Positions 37,640 to 48,889 of a stretch of DNA of 64,000 nt are shown here, in pieces. The notes beneath the pieces were generated by a model that saw nothing but the letters and a program-made list of their open reading frames with translations, was not told the DNA's origin and did not search any database. Every line of letters starts with the position of its first letter. The first letter of the stretch is position 1. This stretch comes from Streblospio benedicti. Taxonomy: Eukaryota; Annelida; Polychaeta; Spionida; Spionidae. The translations under genes and the position numbers were made by a program. The stretch is from assembly GCA_019095985.1 (NCBI GenBank), contig CM032666.1, forward strand, positions 46,716,793 through 46,780,792. Reading direction: 5' to 3'.

Positions 37640-39380
37640 GCCAACCATCTTTATTCTACAAATAGCCCTGAAAAATAAAACAGACAACATGTAAATTGGC
37701 TTTTTCATATTTTTCTAATAATTAGAAAAATTCCTGTTTTCACATCGTGTTGCGCTGTGTGGACTCAGAGACGTGTAGGCCTGGTTAATGTCTGCCAAGC
37801 CCTCCAACAGACCAGATTGACTTCGCACTTGTGCTGATGGTAATCGGTTATCAGTGCACATACCAGACGTGATTTGCTTCACCAAGGATAACAGACAGGC
37901 GTACAATCATGTGCCTACATGTATGTCTAGCTAGCCTTGCGTAAAGCTCAGGACAGAATTTAGGGCTCCAAACCTAACCCTAAACTGGCCATAACCAGAT
38001 TTTACGTTCACCTATGTGGACCATGAGATTCTCTGTCAGTCAACTATGTTAGCTGATTTTGTTACACAGGGTTTTGAGTCTACCGAAGACCTGACCTCAT
38101 CATGAGTAATTATACCTACTCGCTGTAGCAAATTCCAACACCACTGAAAGGGAAACATAGTATTATTAGCTGCTCAATCTAGACACTCATCAAAAAGAAT
38201 TAGCACTCCCTCCTCCTCAAGCTCGGGCTGGTGATCCTACCAAGTGGCCTGATATGAGTTTATGACGGTGAGGTTAGGATCCATGCCGCATGGCATACAA
38301 TATTTTTAGCGTTTAGTCACTTGATACCAGCTGCTTGATACGTGATGAACGTCTCTGGAACTGCGGGCTGCCGGGGTACATGCTACCACACCACTAGTCT
38401 TACCCAGTAGTGATCTGGCTACAGTGAATCACCAACCTACCGGAATTATAACCTCAGGTTATAACACCGGTGGGTTGATCATTCACTGTAACCAGATCAC
38501 TACTTACCTGTAAGCTATGGACACTAATCATGCAGGCCACTACCATACCACCTGTGACTCTGGGCTTAGCCGACAGGCCCACCACCTGGCTTACCGGGAG
38601 GGATCAGTCCAAAGCGTCTGGACATGGGTGCTTGAAAGTGATCCCTTGTAAAAGGATTAGGTGAATCCCAGCTTCAGTGTCAGGGTTGTGTGTGATGACT
38701 CATGAGTCTCGAGGCTCTTCATGGTCAAAGCCAAATGATAACGAGATCTTGGATGCTCTTCAGCATTTTGCTCTGACTGTTCAGTCGTAGAGTTTTGGTT
38801 ATTTTTTGAACATTTCAGTCAAAATGTGGGCCTTGGAAATCCATGAGTTCCAACATCATCACTGATGAGAGCAGTTCTGGTCAGGTTGTTCACCAGAAGG
38901 CTCACCTCTGTGGTGCCCCGGTTAAAGATGCTTGTAAACCACCTATTCAAATTCCATTTTGTTACCATTGTTTTATTTTCTGCTTATTGTAGTTCTGTTT
39001 CAGAAAGTGGTCCAATGTCTGCTTGTCACAACGGCAGGCTCTTGGTACACCCGGGACGAGAGCCAGTGTGAAATGTATGTTTCATATTCCTTTCATATTC
39101 TTCATATTCCTTAGCTGCTGGCTAAGGCCTGGATATGACGCCAGAGCCACAGCCATGGCACAGAAGGACTGGGCTGCTATGGGCTGGACCCTGGTCACGA
39201 CAACAGGGCCCTGTTTTGTAGTTCCGAGGTGAGAGCTGGAGATCGCATTGAATAACACCCCATGCGGCAAGACGGGACACAAGAATTCACCACATATGAC
39301 ATATGGTATACCGCATCATAGCCACGCTTCATGCAAACGGCATGAAAGTCCATCAGTAGGCAGTGCAGGAATGTAATGAG
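37640..39380. other. Repeat-like intergenic sequence between PATL1 and the KASH5-like gene
   Basis: No coding exon recognised. Includes a near-perfect 99-bp hairpin at 38406-38504 and an unclassified mid-GC stretch that reads like old transposon sequence. The C-terminal part of PATL1 should be here if the assembly is right, and is not seen. Confidence 0.5.
38406..38504. repeat. 99-bp inverted repeat
   Basis: Arms 38406-38443 and 38467-38504 (AGTAGTGATCTGGCTACAGT and its complement) pair with a few mismatches around a loop rich in GGTTATAA. Confidence 0.8.
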
Positions 39381-39391
39381 CCCGTCACTAC

Positions 39392-39491
39392 NNNNNNNNN
39401 NNNNNNNNNNNNNNNNNNNNNNNNNNNNNNNNNNNNNNNNNNNNNNNNNNNNNNNNNNNNNNNNNNNNNNNNNNNNNNNNNNNNNNNNNNN
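39392..39491. other. Assembly gap (100 N)
   Basis: Exactly 100 N, 240 bp below the last visible PATL1 exon. Missing PATL1 3' exons may lie here. Confidence 0.99.
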
Positions 39492-39730
39492 TCTTGGCCC
39501 TGTTTTATTTGAGCATGCTGATTGGATATTCATGCAAGTTTATACACACATGAATTCCGAATAGCATAATTTATCCATAATATACTTTACAAATTTTATC
39601 AAAAGAAATACAAAGAACAGACTATTAGTAAGTTCAATTATAGACTTGAATTCAAAAGCAAACTTGGGAAAATATATATGCAGTTATTCATAGATCTTTA
39701 GTAGAAAAACAAATACACTAGATTGCATAC

Positions 39731-39798
39731 CTTGCTTCTTCAGGCAACACAAGAGCTTTTTTCTCTAAATCATCTATATCCAGCAAAATATTATAAGA
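39731..39798 (-). CDS. PATL1: PATL1 exon 15, last one visible
   Basis: Encodes SYNILLDIDDLEKKALVLPE and EA plus two bases, ending at GTATGC. It matches TYSLLLDVEDYERRYLLSLEEE of vertebrate PATL1, which is followed there by about 300 residues of Pat1C. No continuation is recognised between here and the next gene at 37596; the 100-N gap at 39392-39491 lies just downstream. Confidence 0.9.
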
Positions 39799-39982
39799 CT
39801 GAAATAAAAGCAAATGATCAGTTGACTTTCATTTAGACAGTGAATACCCATAAAGCCAGGCCATCAATAAAACCAGGATGAAAAGTATCAGCGAATAAGT
39901 TTCCCACCCTTGTTATTGTTTTTTTTTGTTTTTAACATAGCAACCATATAAGTACTATGTAGTTCTTCAATTTATGTTTGAC

Positions 39983-41059
39983 GTAATAGTTTTACCATTC
40001 TCTACTGTTTATATATGTGAAACTTATGACGTTTCGCCATGGTGTACTACATGGCTTCTTCAGATGTTGTTGTGTGAGTATCACAATGAGGCTGGAGTAG
40101 CTGGAGCAGCATGCTTTCGCGCGGTATTCCTCCCCTCCCTCTGTTGTTATTTAGGGTCGGGTTCCTCTGGTGTATCTTGAGGGCTTCAAGTATTTGTCTT
40201 CTTGTTTTTCCTTCCTCTTTCCCCAGATTTTTTGTGTTGTCTATATCGAAAGTGTGGCCTGTCTCTTGGATGTGTTCTGTGATGGCTGAATTTGGGTGTT
40301 TCATGTCTGTATGTTCCTTGAACCTGATCTTAAATTGTCTTTTGGTCTCACCTACGTACTGTTCTTGGCATGTGTTGCATGTTATCTCATAAATTACTCT
40401 GCATTGGTCTTCTTTGGGGGTCTTATCTTTCGGTTTTACAAGGTATTGCCTGATGGTGTTGGTGGGCTTGGTGTAGGTGTTCACTCCATTTCTCTTGAAA
40501 ATTCTGACAAGTTTTCTGTCAGACCTGGAATATATGGAATTTCTATTGGGAAGGAGTTGCTACTTGTTGTTCCTTCTTTTTCATCTTTTTTTGCTGTTTT
40601 ATTCTTTTTGGGGATGGTAATGGCCCAAGGTTTATAACCATTGATGGTTAAGACTTCTTTGATGTGTCTAATCTCTTCCTTCTTTTCTTTTGGATCTGAG
40701 ACGATGTCCTCTGCTCTTTTGAAGGAGGGTCCTGGCCACTGATCTTTTGTGGTCAAGTAGATGGTTCGAGTCCCAGTTTAGATATTGGTCAGTGTGAGTG
40801 GATTTCCTGTAGACTTTTGTTCTAAGGGAGCCATCATCTTCTTTGACTACCATCACATCCAAGAAGGGTATCTGGTTGTCTTCTTCTTCTCTTGTAAACT
40901 TGATGTGAGGGTTGATGGAGTTTATGTGGTCAGTGAATTAGCTACTCCAGCCTCGTTGTGATACTCACACAACAACATCTGAAGAAGCCATGTAGTACAC
41001 CATGGCGAAACGTCATAAGTTTCACATATATAAACAGTAGAGAATGGTAAACTATTACT
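39983..41059 (-). mobile_element. Penelope-like element remnant with inverted terminal repeats
   Basis: A fossil Penelope-like retroelement. About 115-bp ends at 39983-40101 and 40939-41059 are inverted copies (TGTGAAACTTATGACGTTTC on one side). The minus strand between them carries the end of a Penelope-type reverse transcriptase ([20 protein letters not shown]) and a GIY-YIG endonuclease region (CQEQYVGETKRQFKIRFKEH). Most of the reverse transcriptase is absent, and the copy is broken in a small number of places. It lies in the PATL1 intron between exons 14 and 15, same orientation. Confidence 0.88.
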
Positions 41060-41132
41060 ATTATTATGAATCTACCTACTGTCACTAACCTACATTCGAT
41101 CATAATTTGCTATGTTAACAAATCAATATTAC

Positions 41133-41284
41133 CATTTCTATGTGCAACAGGAGCTCTTTATATCGCCGCAGCTCTTGTGATTTTTCATCCTTTTCTATAG
41201 GCCGATCAACATTCACATCAATTATATGCCTAGGATTATGCACACTCGCAGCAGTTAGGCGTCCAAGTGAGTTTTCAAATTGAA
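41133..41284 (-). CDS. PATL1: PATL1 exon 14
   Basis: Encodes VQFENSLGRLTAASVHNPRH followed by IIDVNVDRPIEKDEKSQELR and RYKELLLHIEM, ending in phase 0 at GTAATA. VQFENSLGRLTAASVHNPR is an almost exact counterpart of VQFEGSLGKLTVSSVNNPR of vertebrate PATL1. The following intron carries a Penelope-like element. Confidence 0.95.
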
Positions 41285-41432
41285 CTGAAGTGTAAAAATT
41301 TTAATTATTAGTTTTAATAAGCATAAAGGTATATGTAATAAACACCAATTTAATAGTTATGTAATAAACACCAATTTGATAGTAAATACTAGAGTATCAC
41401 TGATTAACAATGGATATAGCTGCTAGCAATAC

Positions 41433-41568
41433 CTGGCTTGTAAGCTCTGCTTTCTATACGACCAGCAAGCTGAGGAAGAACTAGCTTTGGTTCATTTTCT
41501 GCAGAGCGTTCAGATTGCAGGCTTTGCTTCTTGCGCTGCTCTGCTACCATCTTCTTTACTTGCCATGC
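41433..41568 (-). CDS. PATL1: PATL1 exon 13
   Basis: From CTATCAG to GTATTG, encodes AWQVKKMVAEQRKKQSLQSE, then ...KLVLPQLAGRIESRAYKP plus G. The ending aligns with KLITPQVAKLEHAYKP of vertebrate PATL1, and the split Gly/Val codon continues into VQFENSLG of exon 14. Confidence 0.93.
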
Positions 41569-41694
41569 CTGATAGAAAATACAAAGCATTAAATAATTTC
41601 TTTCCTAAAATAAATAAGGTTTCTAAATCAAGCATGGTAAAAATGTACATTAAAGTGAAAATTTTCGTGTTAGTAAAAAGAATTCTTAACATAC

Positions 41695-42271
41695 TGTGTA
41701 ATAATAGTCATCAAGAAAAGGGTTATCAGTTTGAAGCTGCATAAGCTGAATTTTGATTATCCAATCTTTTTCTTTCTTTGTCATTAGACCAGCAAATGGA
41801 TCTTTGTTGGGATTTTCGTCATCTGCATCATCGTAATCATAGCCTTGACTATCATATCTGGGCCTTGAATGAAAGTTACCACCTCTTCTATTGCCACGAT
41901 AATAATCATTTCCACGGTCTCTGTAACCATAATCTTCTCTACTTTCACCACCCCCACGATTTTCATAATGGTCACCTCGATCTTCTCGATATCCACCTCT
42001 GCCATGATAATCACGACCACGGAAATCGCCACGGTAATTGTTTCTGAAGTCACCTCTATTACTATGAAATTCTCCACGATTGTTATGGAAATCTCCTCTG
42101 TTATGAAAGTCTCCACGGCTATTATGGAAATCTCTGTTGCCGTGGAAGTCTCCACGGTTAGAGTGGTAGTCTTTTTCATGGGGAAAGGGACGATTGTTAC
42201 GGTAATTCATATAGTGGCCACTTTCATCCTGTGATCTGTTTCGTGATCCATGCTCATCTCGTCCCCGATTG
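41695..42271 (-). CDS. PATL1: PATL1 exon 12: RGDFH repeats and conserved Pat1 core
   Basis: The largest exon, 193 codons. Its first two thirds are built of imperfect six- to nine-residue repeats of the type NRGDFH ([20 protein letters not shown] and further copies), then RG/RGG-rich sequence, giving an RGG-like low-complexity region. The last third contains the diagnostic Pat1 sequence [19 protein letters not shown] followed by [18 protein letters not shown], matching the KDPYANLM...QLQSTDPYLDDFYY block of PATL1. The donor is GTATGT. Arg/Gly repeats are far longer than in vertebrate PATL1 and look microsatellite-derived. Confidence 0.95.
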
Positions 42272-42392
42272 CTAGTGGTAAACCAAAAGAATTTTAGAAA
42301 ATAAATGAACAAGCTTATTGATTCCCATCTTATTAATACACATTTAAAAAAAAAGGGAAAATAATACTATTTATGAATGATTGTAAGATTAC

Positions 42393-42503
42393 CTCGAAAA
42401 TAGAGCCTGCTTAATATTGGGTGAACCATGATGCTGGTTTTGATAAGACATCCGTTGGTTTGCTGCCAGAGATGGTTCACTATAAGATGATACGACAAGA
42501 TTT
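42393..42503 (-). CDS. PATL1: PATL1 exon 11
   Basis: Encodes NLVVSSYSEPSLAANQRMSY, then QNQHHGSPNIKQALFS, between GTTATAG and GTAATC. Gln/His-rich and probably disordered, as in the comparable part of vertebrate PATL1. Phase 2 at both ends. Confidence 0.7.
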
Positions 42504-42753
42504 CTATAACAACAAGGTTCTATAAATGTAGCATTAATTTTAAGTATCTAAATTTTAATTGAAGATATTCTTTTATACCACAGCAGGCTTCTTGTTTTTG
42601 CCACTTGGAATTGCGACTTATGTTTACAAAAATATTCTAGAACTCATCCATTTCAAATTGGGTGCCATGATGTATGACGAAGGTAAGAGAACAAAGATGA
42701 CAAATGTACCGGCATACTAGTCATTCCAAACCAATATAAGCAATCCTGTTTAC

Positions 42754-42817
42754 CTGTCCTTCGATGTGTTTTTGAAGTCTTGTTCTATTTGATCTCCATT
42801 TTGTGCCCCATGAGAGC
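42754..42817 (-). CDS. PATL1: PATL1 exon 10
   Basis: A 64-base exon encoding GSHGAQNGDQIEQDFKNTSK and D, between a TTGTTAG acceptor and a GTAAAC donor. It is recognisable only because it is open, well spliced and in phase with exons 9 and 11. Confidence 0.65.
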
Positions 42818-43332
42818 CTAACAAATTTAAAAAACAATTTTTAGCTATCACGGTACGTAAAATTCCTATGATTCGAACAGTAATTTTCATATAAATAGAG
42901 TCAGAGAAACCTTTCTATCTCCTCTTTTGTCAAATAATAACCTTATATAACAATTTTCTTTGAGGAATAGATTCAGTTTCAAGTTATATATAAATATTTA
43001 TCAGTCATTTTTCAACATGAATAAATAATAACAACAAATACTCATTCAAATCAATTCAGTCATACTTTAAAATATGCAGATAAATATGGTGCTGTCAGAT
43101 GTAAGATGTAATGATTGCTATGCTATATAAAAACAATAAAATAGTGACTCCTATTTCCATAGCAAGAAGAGATAAGAAATATTAATTCTCTGAGCAACTT
43201 GTTCACCCCAAAAACTCAAAATAGACTGCACCACGGAGCTAACAATCAAATTAGATGAAATCGTGGTTAATCATTCCAGGAAAAAAACCAAATGTAACTT
43301 AATCAAGTCAGCATAAACATAATTAATGTACT

Positions 43333-44160
43333 TTAAAGAATTTATTGGATACCAATAGATACCAAAGTTAACCATTTTGGCGAGACTTTCGTTGTTTTCG
43401 CAACAACTTCTTCGGGCCGAGTGCAAAATCTCAGAGGGTCACATGACCACCATGGTGGCGGCAGTCATGTGACAGCAGTGTCGAGTACACGGGGGGCAAG
43501 TTGTAGCCGGTGTCACGGTTCAGCTCGGGTCGGCGCGTGCGGATTTCAATGGCCTCCCTCACTTTCCTGCGGAACTCCTCTTCCTCCCTTGCCACAACCT
43601 TGAAGTCCTTATCACTAATTGTGTGTCCTGTGTCTCTCATGTATTCCCCAATGGCGGTTGGGGTCCGTTTGGGGTTCAAGTGGTCCTTGATGCGTGTTGC
43701 CAAGGTCCTACCAGTTTCTCCTACATAGGAGTACTGGCACTGGGGGCACTGAACTTGGTAGATTACCCCACACTTGGAGCCATCCGGTGACTTATCCTTC
43801 GGAGACGGTAACTGAGCTTTGATGGTATTGAATGGCTTGTGGTATGTGCTCACTCCGTGCTGTCTAAAAATGTGGGTCAGTTTTTCAGACAGACCACTTA
43901 GGTATAGCAAACCAACCGGAAAACTGGCCTTAGCCCCACTGGTGGTGTCCTCTGGCTTCTCCTTGGACTTGCCGCCACATGACTGCCGCCACCATGGTGG
44001 TCATGTGACCCTCTGAGATTTTGCACTCGGCCCTAAGAAGTTGTTGCGAAAACAACGAAAGTCTCGCCAAAATGGTTAACTTTGGTTTCTATTGGTATCC
44101 AATAAATTCTTTAAATCATGAATAAAGAAACCCAGGCTGAATCAAACATACATTCAGTTA
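43333..44160 (-). mobile_element. Penelope-like element remnant, second family
   Basis: Inverted ends of about 140 bp (43333-43470 and 43976-44117; motif GAGACTTTCGTTGTTTTCGC) enclose a minus-strand GIY-YIG endonuclease region (CQYSYVGETGRTLATRIKDH, then TGHTISDKDFKV). The reverse transcriptase is missing, so it is a short fossil. The sequence differs clearly from the element at 39983, and its ends match the fold-back at 29588-29845. It is in the PATL1 intron between exons 9 and 10. Confidence 0.87.
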
Positions 44161-44495
44161 TAATTAATGTACATTAAAAAGATAATACTATATCTTATGA
44201 TGCAATGTAAGATAAATGATCATGACAAAAGAAAAAAATCCTAAATAATATCCAAATTTGATGTCTGATGTTTTGCTTCCACTTAAAATTTGAATACAAA
44301 ACTAATCTTTGGAGTGGGATGAATTTTCATCTTGCAGGCTTTATTCAAGGAAGGCCTAAAATAGTATGAAAAATGTGAAAAAAGAACTTATGTTTCCAAA
44401 AGGACCACTATGGTATAGCCACTATAGAACTTGGCATAAATTTGACAATATTTAAGTGAAAATGAGACTTATTTGTGGATACAAAAAATATGTGA

Positions 44496-44576
44496 TAGAG
44501 CATCAATCGCACTGTTCGGCCATGCACAAAATCAGTGAGTTTACGTGAATGGCTGGTTTTAGCGATTGATGATCTA
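44496..44576. mobile_element. Tiny fold-back MITE family F, copy 1
   Basis: Eighty-one bp bounded by TAGAGCATCAATCGC and the inverted GCGATTGATGATCTA. A longer relative is at 58458-58604. Confidence 0.65.
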
Positions 44577-45623
44577 GCTCATTGGGCTGGAGGTCAGTTA
44601 TTAACCCTGTTTCACTGTTCAATAAATGAAATATTCTTACATCCTTACAACAACGGTATAAGTTGGGTATAAATCAAGTGACAAATGCTATAATTGTACA
44701 AACATGAAATTGATGGAGGCTGGGGTTATGATTAAAAAAAAGAATACACATAGTCTTATAACCCTACAGCTTTTCTGCAAATTTAGTGGAAATCGGATAA
44801 AAAAATGACGCTGCTATTGTAAAAAAACCAAAAAAACTATTATAACTCTTGAGACTGGGGGCTTGAGTAGAAAAAAAGAAATATCATCTAAAAGCCGTAC
44901 AACCTTTGTAAAAGTTGGGCAAAATAAAATGAAAAATGAACATGTTATTGTGCAAACATCAATTTAGTCAAGGTGCCAAATGCAAAATTTTAGCTCTAAC
45001 CCAAACTTTAAAGTGCAGTTTTTAAATTGTTGGTTTTACATCCTTAGTATCTCTACATTGTATATCTGGTAGATATCAAGAGTGTATCTTTGAGCAATTC
45101 GAGGTCCATATGAAATAGACCGTGAGAGGTGAATATTGTTGTCAACTTACAAATCAGAATTGAACACATCCAACAAATAGATATAATTGACTCAAATAGG
45201 GATCATGGTGTTCAACATAAAATAAGTACAAAGAGATCACTATTCCCAAATTACAAACTAAATATGAGCATTGTAGCTGTAATTGGGTATATTTAAGAAG
45301 CTGGCAGACATTTTGGCCACCATCTTGGCTTTTTTTCAAATTGGTGAAGGAAACACTTTTGATGTTTGCTAGATATGCAATAAAGTTGTCCTAAGGAAGT
45401 AAAATTAACAATAAAAACACTACGACTTTCGGGTCAGCTTAAACTGAGTGGCTAGCACAATAATTCTGTACGGATATAAAGCAATAACAATATCTCATTG
45501 CAGGCAAACCCAAAACCAACGACATTGATAGAGATAATCAAAATGTTAACAAAAACAGGTGTATATTAAAAAATCCAAGTGGGTATTAAAAATAACATTC
45601 GACGCTTAGCAAATAGCACATAC

Positions 45624-45920
45624 CAACCAAATCTTGTATAAACTTTCTTGCAATTGTGCGAGTAATTTTGGTTTCAATAAGACAAGGATCAACCTTTGAA
45701 CGAATTAAGCTAGCTTCAGGCGTAATTGTGTATGGTTGAAAAGGATAGCTTTTTGGCTCTAAAGCTAATCTAGAAATATCAGTAGGTTCAAATGAATCTG
45801 AAGAGAAACTATGTCTTCTGTGGGGCTCATAGAAAAACCTTGATCCTTTGCTATTGGCAAGTATATCTGCAGCTGTACTGTGACGCCTGGTCACCACAAA
45901 AGGCACTGACATACCAGTCA
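45624..45920 (-). CDS. PATL1: PATL1 exon 9
   Basis: Encodes 99 residues, VTGMSVPFVVTRRHSTAADI through GSRFFYEPHRRHSFSSDS to TIARKFIQDLV plus G. The acceptor is TTTTCAG; the chosen donor is GTATGT, with an alternative GTTGGT two bases earlier that breaks phase. The sequence is not strongly conserved with vertebrate PATL1, so it may be lineage-specific, but both junctions keep frame. Confidence 0.72.
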
Positions 45921-46375
45921 CTGAAAATGCCATGCAAAAGCTTTTACAAATCAATACATTTCTCTTCAAGACCTCTAACAAGGTACAAATCTTCACGTTT
46001 GTGGACACTATTGCTATATGATCAAACTGCAGCATACATATACAACTGATATTTTGACAAAACTGTTATAGTGATGTATCATAATAGACAATAACCTCGA
46101 GACAGTAACATTTCATAATGAAGACAGGTGGAGAAAATAATAAATATACAGTCAAGACTAGAAAAGCTAAAAAGCTCAAGCAATAATCATGCACCCAACC
46201 ATAGGTTACTAAGGTAGTCACAACATTTTGTGGAGTTTACATTAATAGACAAGTAGACTAGAGTGGCACATGTTTAACGTAGCACTCAATAAATTGCACA
46301 AGACGAAATGTCATGTAAAATTCGTGAACTTTTACAAGTATATATCAGACTGAAACTTTGAAGTAGTATCATTAC

Positions 46376-46523
46376 CTGAGCCATTCAAATCACTGATTGG
46401 AGAAGAGATACGTCTTCCTGATTGTGGAGGTGTACCCATGTATGAAGACATAGGTGACGATCCCATCACAGATGTTTGATGCATTTGTGGTCTGGCTTGA
46501 CCTTGCAAGTTGATGGTTCCGGG
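46376..46523 (-). CDS. PATL1: PATL1 exon 8
   Basis: From a TTTGTAG acceptor, encodes PGTINLQGQARPQMHQTSV through SSYMGTPPQSGRRISSPIS to DLNGS plus G, ending at GTAATG. The Ser/Pro-rich GTPP/SSPIS pattern suits the disordered centre of Pat1. It joins in phase to exon 9. Confidence 0.82.
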
Positions 46524-46643
46524 CTACAAATCCAAACAATGTCATGCGTATTTTATGGAGAGCAAAATATATACATCATAGCAGGTTATTAAAAAAAAAA
46601 AAAAAAAGAAAAAAAAAAGATTTTTTTTTTTTTTATCCATTAC

Positions 46644-47087
46644 CTGTCCATGTACTGCTGCCGCATGCTGCATGAATGATCGCTGAGGTGGGGTGCCGAT
46701 AGGTAATGGCAATCCAACTTGTTTCGGAGGAGAGCCAGCAACAACCATATTGGGAGGTGGCTGACTCAATGGAGGCAAAGGTGGTGGATTGGCACTTCTA
46801 AGAGCTGCCTCTAATTCACCAAGTGGTTGTGGGAAAAATCCAACTGATTTAGGCAATGGTGGAGGGGGAACACTCGTATTGGGAAGAGGCGGCGGTGGCG
46901 CAGCATGCAGTTGAGCTTCCAATTCTTCAACTGTCAAAGCCCTTGGTCTTGACAAACCATCTCCACTACCAGGATGAGGAATAGGAAGGGGTGGTCCAGT
47001 CATCACTTGTTCTATCTCATTTAGCGTTCTTGCAGTTGGTAAACTTGAGGACATGGTGCTCCTCCCTGACATCAGTATAGACGGATC
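46644..47087 (-). CDS. PATL1: PATL1 exon 7: proline-rich region
   Basis: Encodes 148 residues from DPSILMSGRST to AAAVHGQ. The exon is strongly Pro-rich (APPPPLPNTSVPPPPLPK, NPPPLPPLSQPPPN) and contains RTLNEIEQVM and RALTVEELEAQL, the short helical motifs typical of Pat1 and 4E-T class P-body proteins. GSPPKQVGLPLPIGTPPQ matches the SPP/GTPP segment of vertebrate PATL1. The donor is GTAATG; just downstream the intron has a run of A on the coding strand. Confidence 0.9.
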
Positions 47088-48848
47088 CTACAATAACAAT
47101 GCACATTTTAATTTGTACGGTTCCAGATTAACTACCAAGTCACAAAATATCAAAACATGCAAATATTCTATTAAACCAGTTTCCGGCCCCCTAAACTAGC
47201 TGGAAACGGAAATTATGTCACAGTAAAAGCTTAACACAAATATACTCCGTAATATCCTATTGTGTGTATCATATCCGTAATATCCTCTTGTTTGTATCAT
47301 GTGGACACTCAATCTGATATGTAGTTTTAATTTCATGAGAAAACAAATTCACATTAATGAATTATTGACAAAACCAATTTTAGCTGTGATTTCAGATTCC
47401 CCATCTTTCAATATTGGGCCCCCCTACATTTTTTAATGAGAACATCGTGATTATGTTTCAAACCTTCACAATAAATTAACCTAAACTGATGCAAGGCACA
47501 AATAGAAACTAGTATTTACTTTGCTTCTATTACAAAATAAATCATTGCATAATGTTCTCATGCTACATGCTGAGCAGATATGGGGTGCATTATGTTTACA
47601 CCCACTCTAATATTGCTATAATCAGCTGTGATCAGTGGTTGTAAACAGTGTTTGTTACCCGTTTTAGTAGATAATATTTCCTTCCTGTTTAATTTTGTTT
47701 TGTGACAACATATAATATGTATACATAAGCAGTTGCTTAAGGCCCAAACCCCTCATATTACACACGTATGTCTTGTTTATCTGTAGAAAATTTAAGGAAA
47801 AAGAATTATTATGAATGATTCTTTATTATGATAATGAATATGATAAATGAATACGAAAGATTGTCATAAAGTATAGAAAATATTGGTGTGAGGACGCACA
47901 CAAGTAGTATAGATAGAACTCTATATAGTTATAGACACTATAAGCCGATAGTGGCTGCCTCCAATAATATTTTCTTTTTATTACGCTCATGTATAATAGA
48001 GAAAAAAATGAAACACAAGTTGAAGAATTAGTATAGAGTTATATAACATCTGTCTGTCACACTTTCATAGCTGTTAATGATGGCTGATGTAAGTCCACGT
48101 GTGCAGGTTCACTTCACTGTACATGATTCGTGATTTATAAAATGTTAGCACTATGGGAATACCAGCAGAGGAACATAGGCCGCAAAATCCAGCCTCGTAA
48201 GTTCATATTCAGTATCAATTTTTTTGTACAATCATGCTTGCACGGCACACGGACAGATGTTTGGTTTGTGTCTTCTAAAATAGTTATTTGATGACGATTC
48301 AAATGTCGGGTCACAGATAAGGTGTTTGACAGCAGTCTTATGAAAGCTAGGCTCCGTATATCGTGTTTCTTTGAAAACGAATAAAATGATTGTGTCGACT
48401 ACGTAGATATTTTGACATCCCGCGAATAAACAACCAATGTTTAAAAATGTTTTCACTCAGAAATGTTGTAAGTAAACATCTATTATGCATGAAATCGGAT
48501 TCAGTAGTAAATATTACCTAGATGTATGAAGAATTACGCAGTTTTATAAGCTCCACAACCTTAAATATTAAACTATTCCCGTTTTGATAAACGTACATAC
48601 GCAGACAGACCACCGGATTTCAAATGGCAACGTTCAGTGGGATAATGACAGCTAGTATCCACATTAAACTGTTTTTATTTGTGTAATTACTTCTCCATAG
48701 CCGATGAAAGTGTTACGTTATCCATTATTGAGTACAGTAGGTGCAACCACCACGTTTATCAACGTGCGTGTGGCGTAGTTATCTGAGCGTGATGTCGTCA
48801 TTCGTTCGGGGTCACGCGTACTAACACGGGGTCATCCGGTGCATTTTG

Positions 48849-48889
48849 CTGAAAATCGTGCTGAAAATCGTGCTGAAAATCGTGCTGAA
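48849..48889 (+). repeat. Short tandem repeat of GCTGAAAATCGT
   Basis: Three and a partial copy of a 12-base unit, in a PATL1 intron. Confidence 0.8.

Noticed and set aside
41778-42234. Plus-strand His-rich and Thr/Ile-rich frames
   Set aside because: Antisense shadows of the RGDFH-repeat exon of PATL1.
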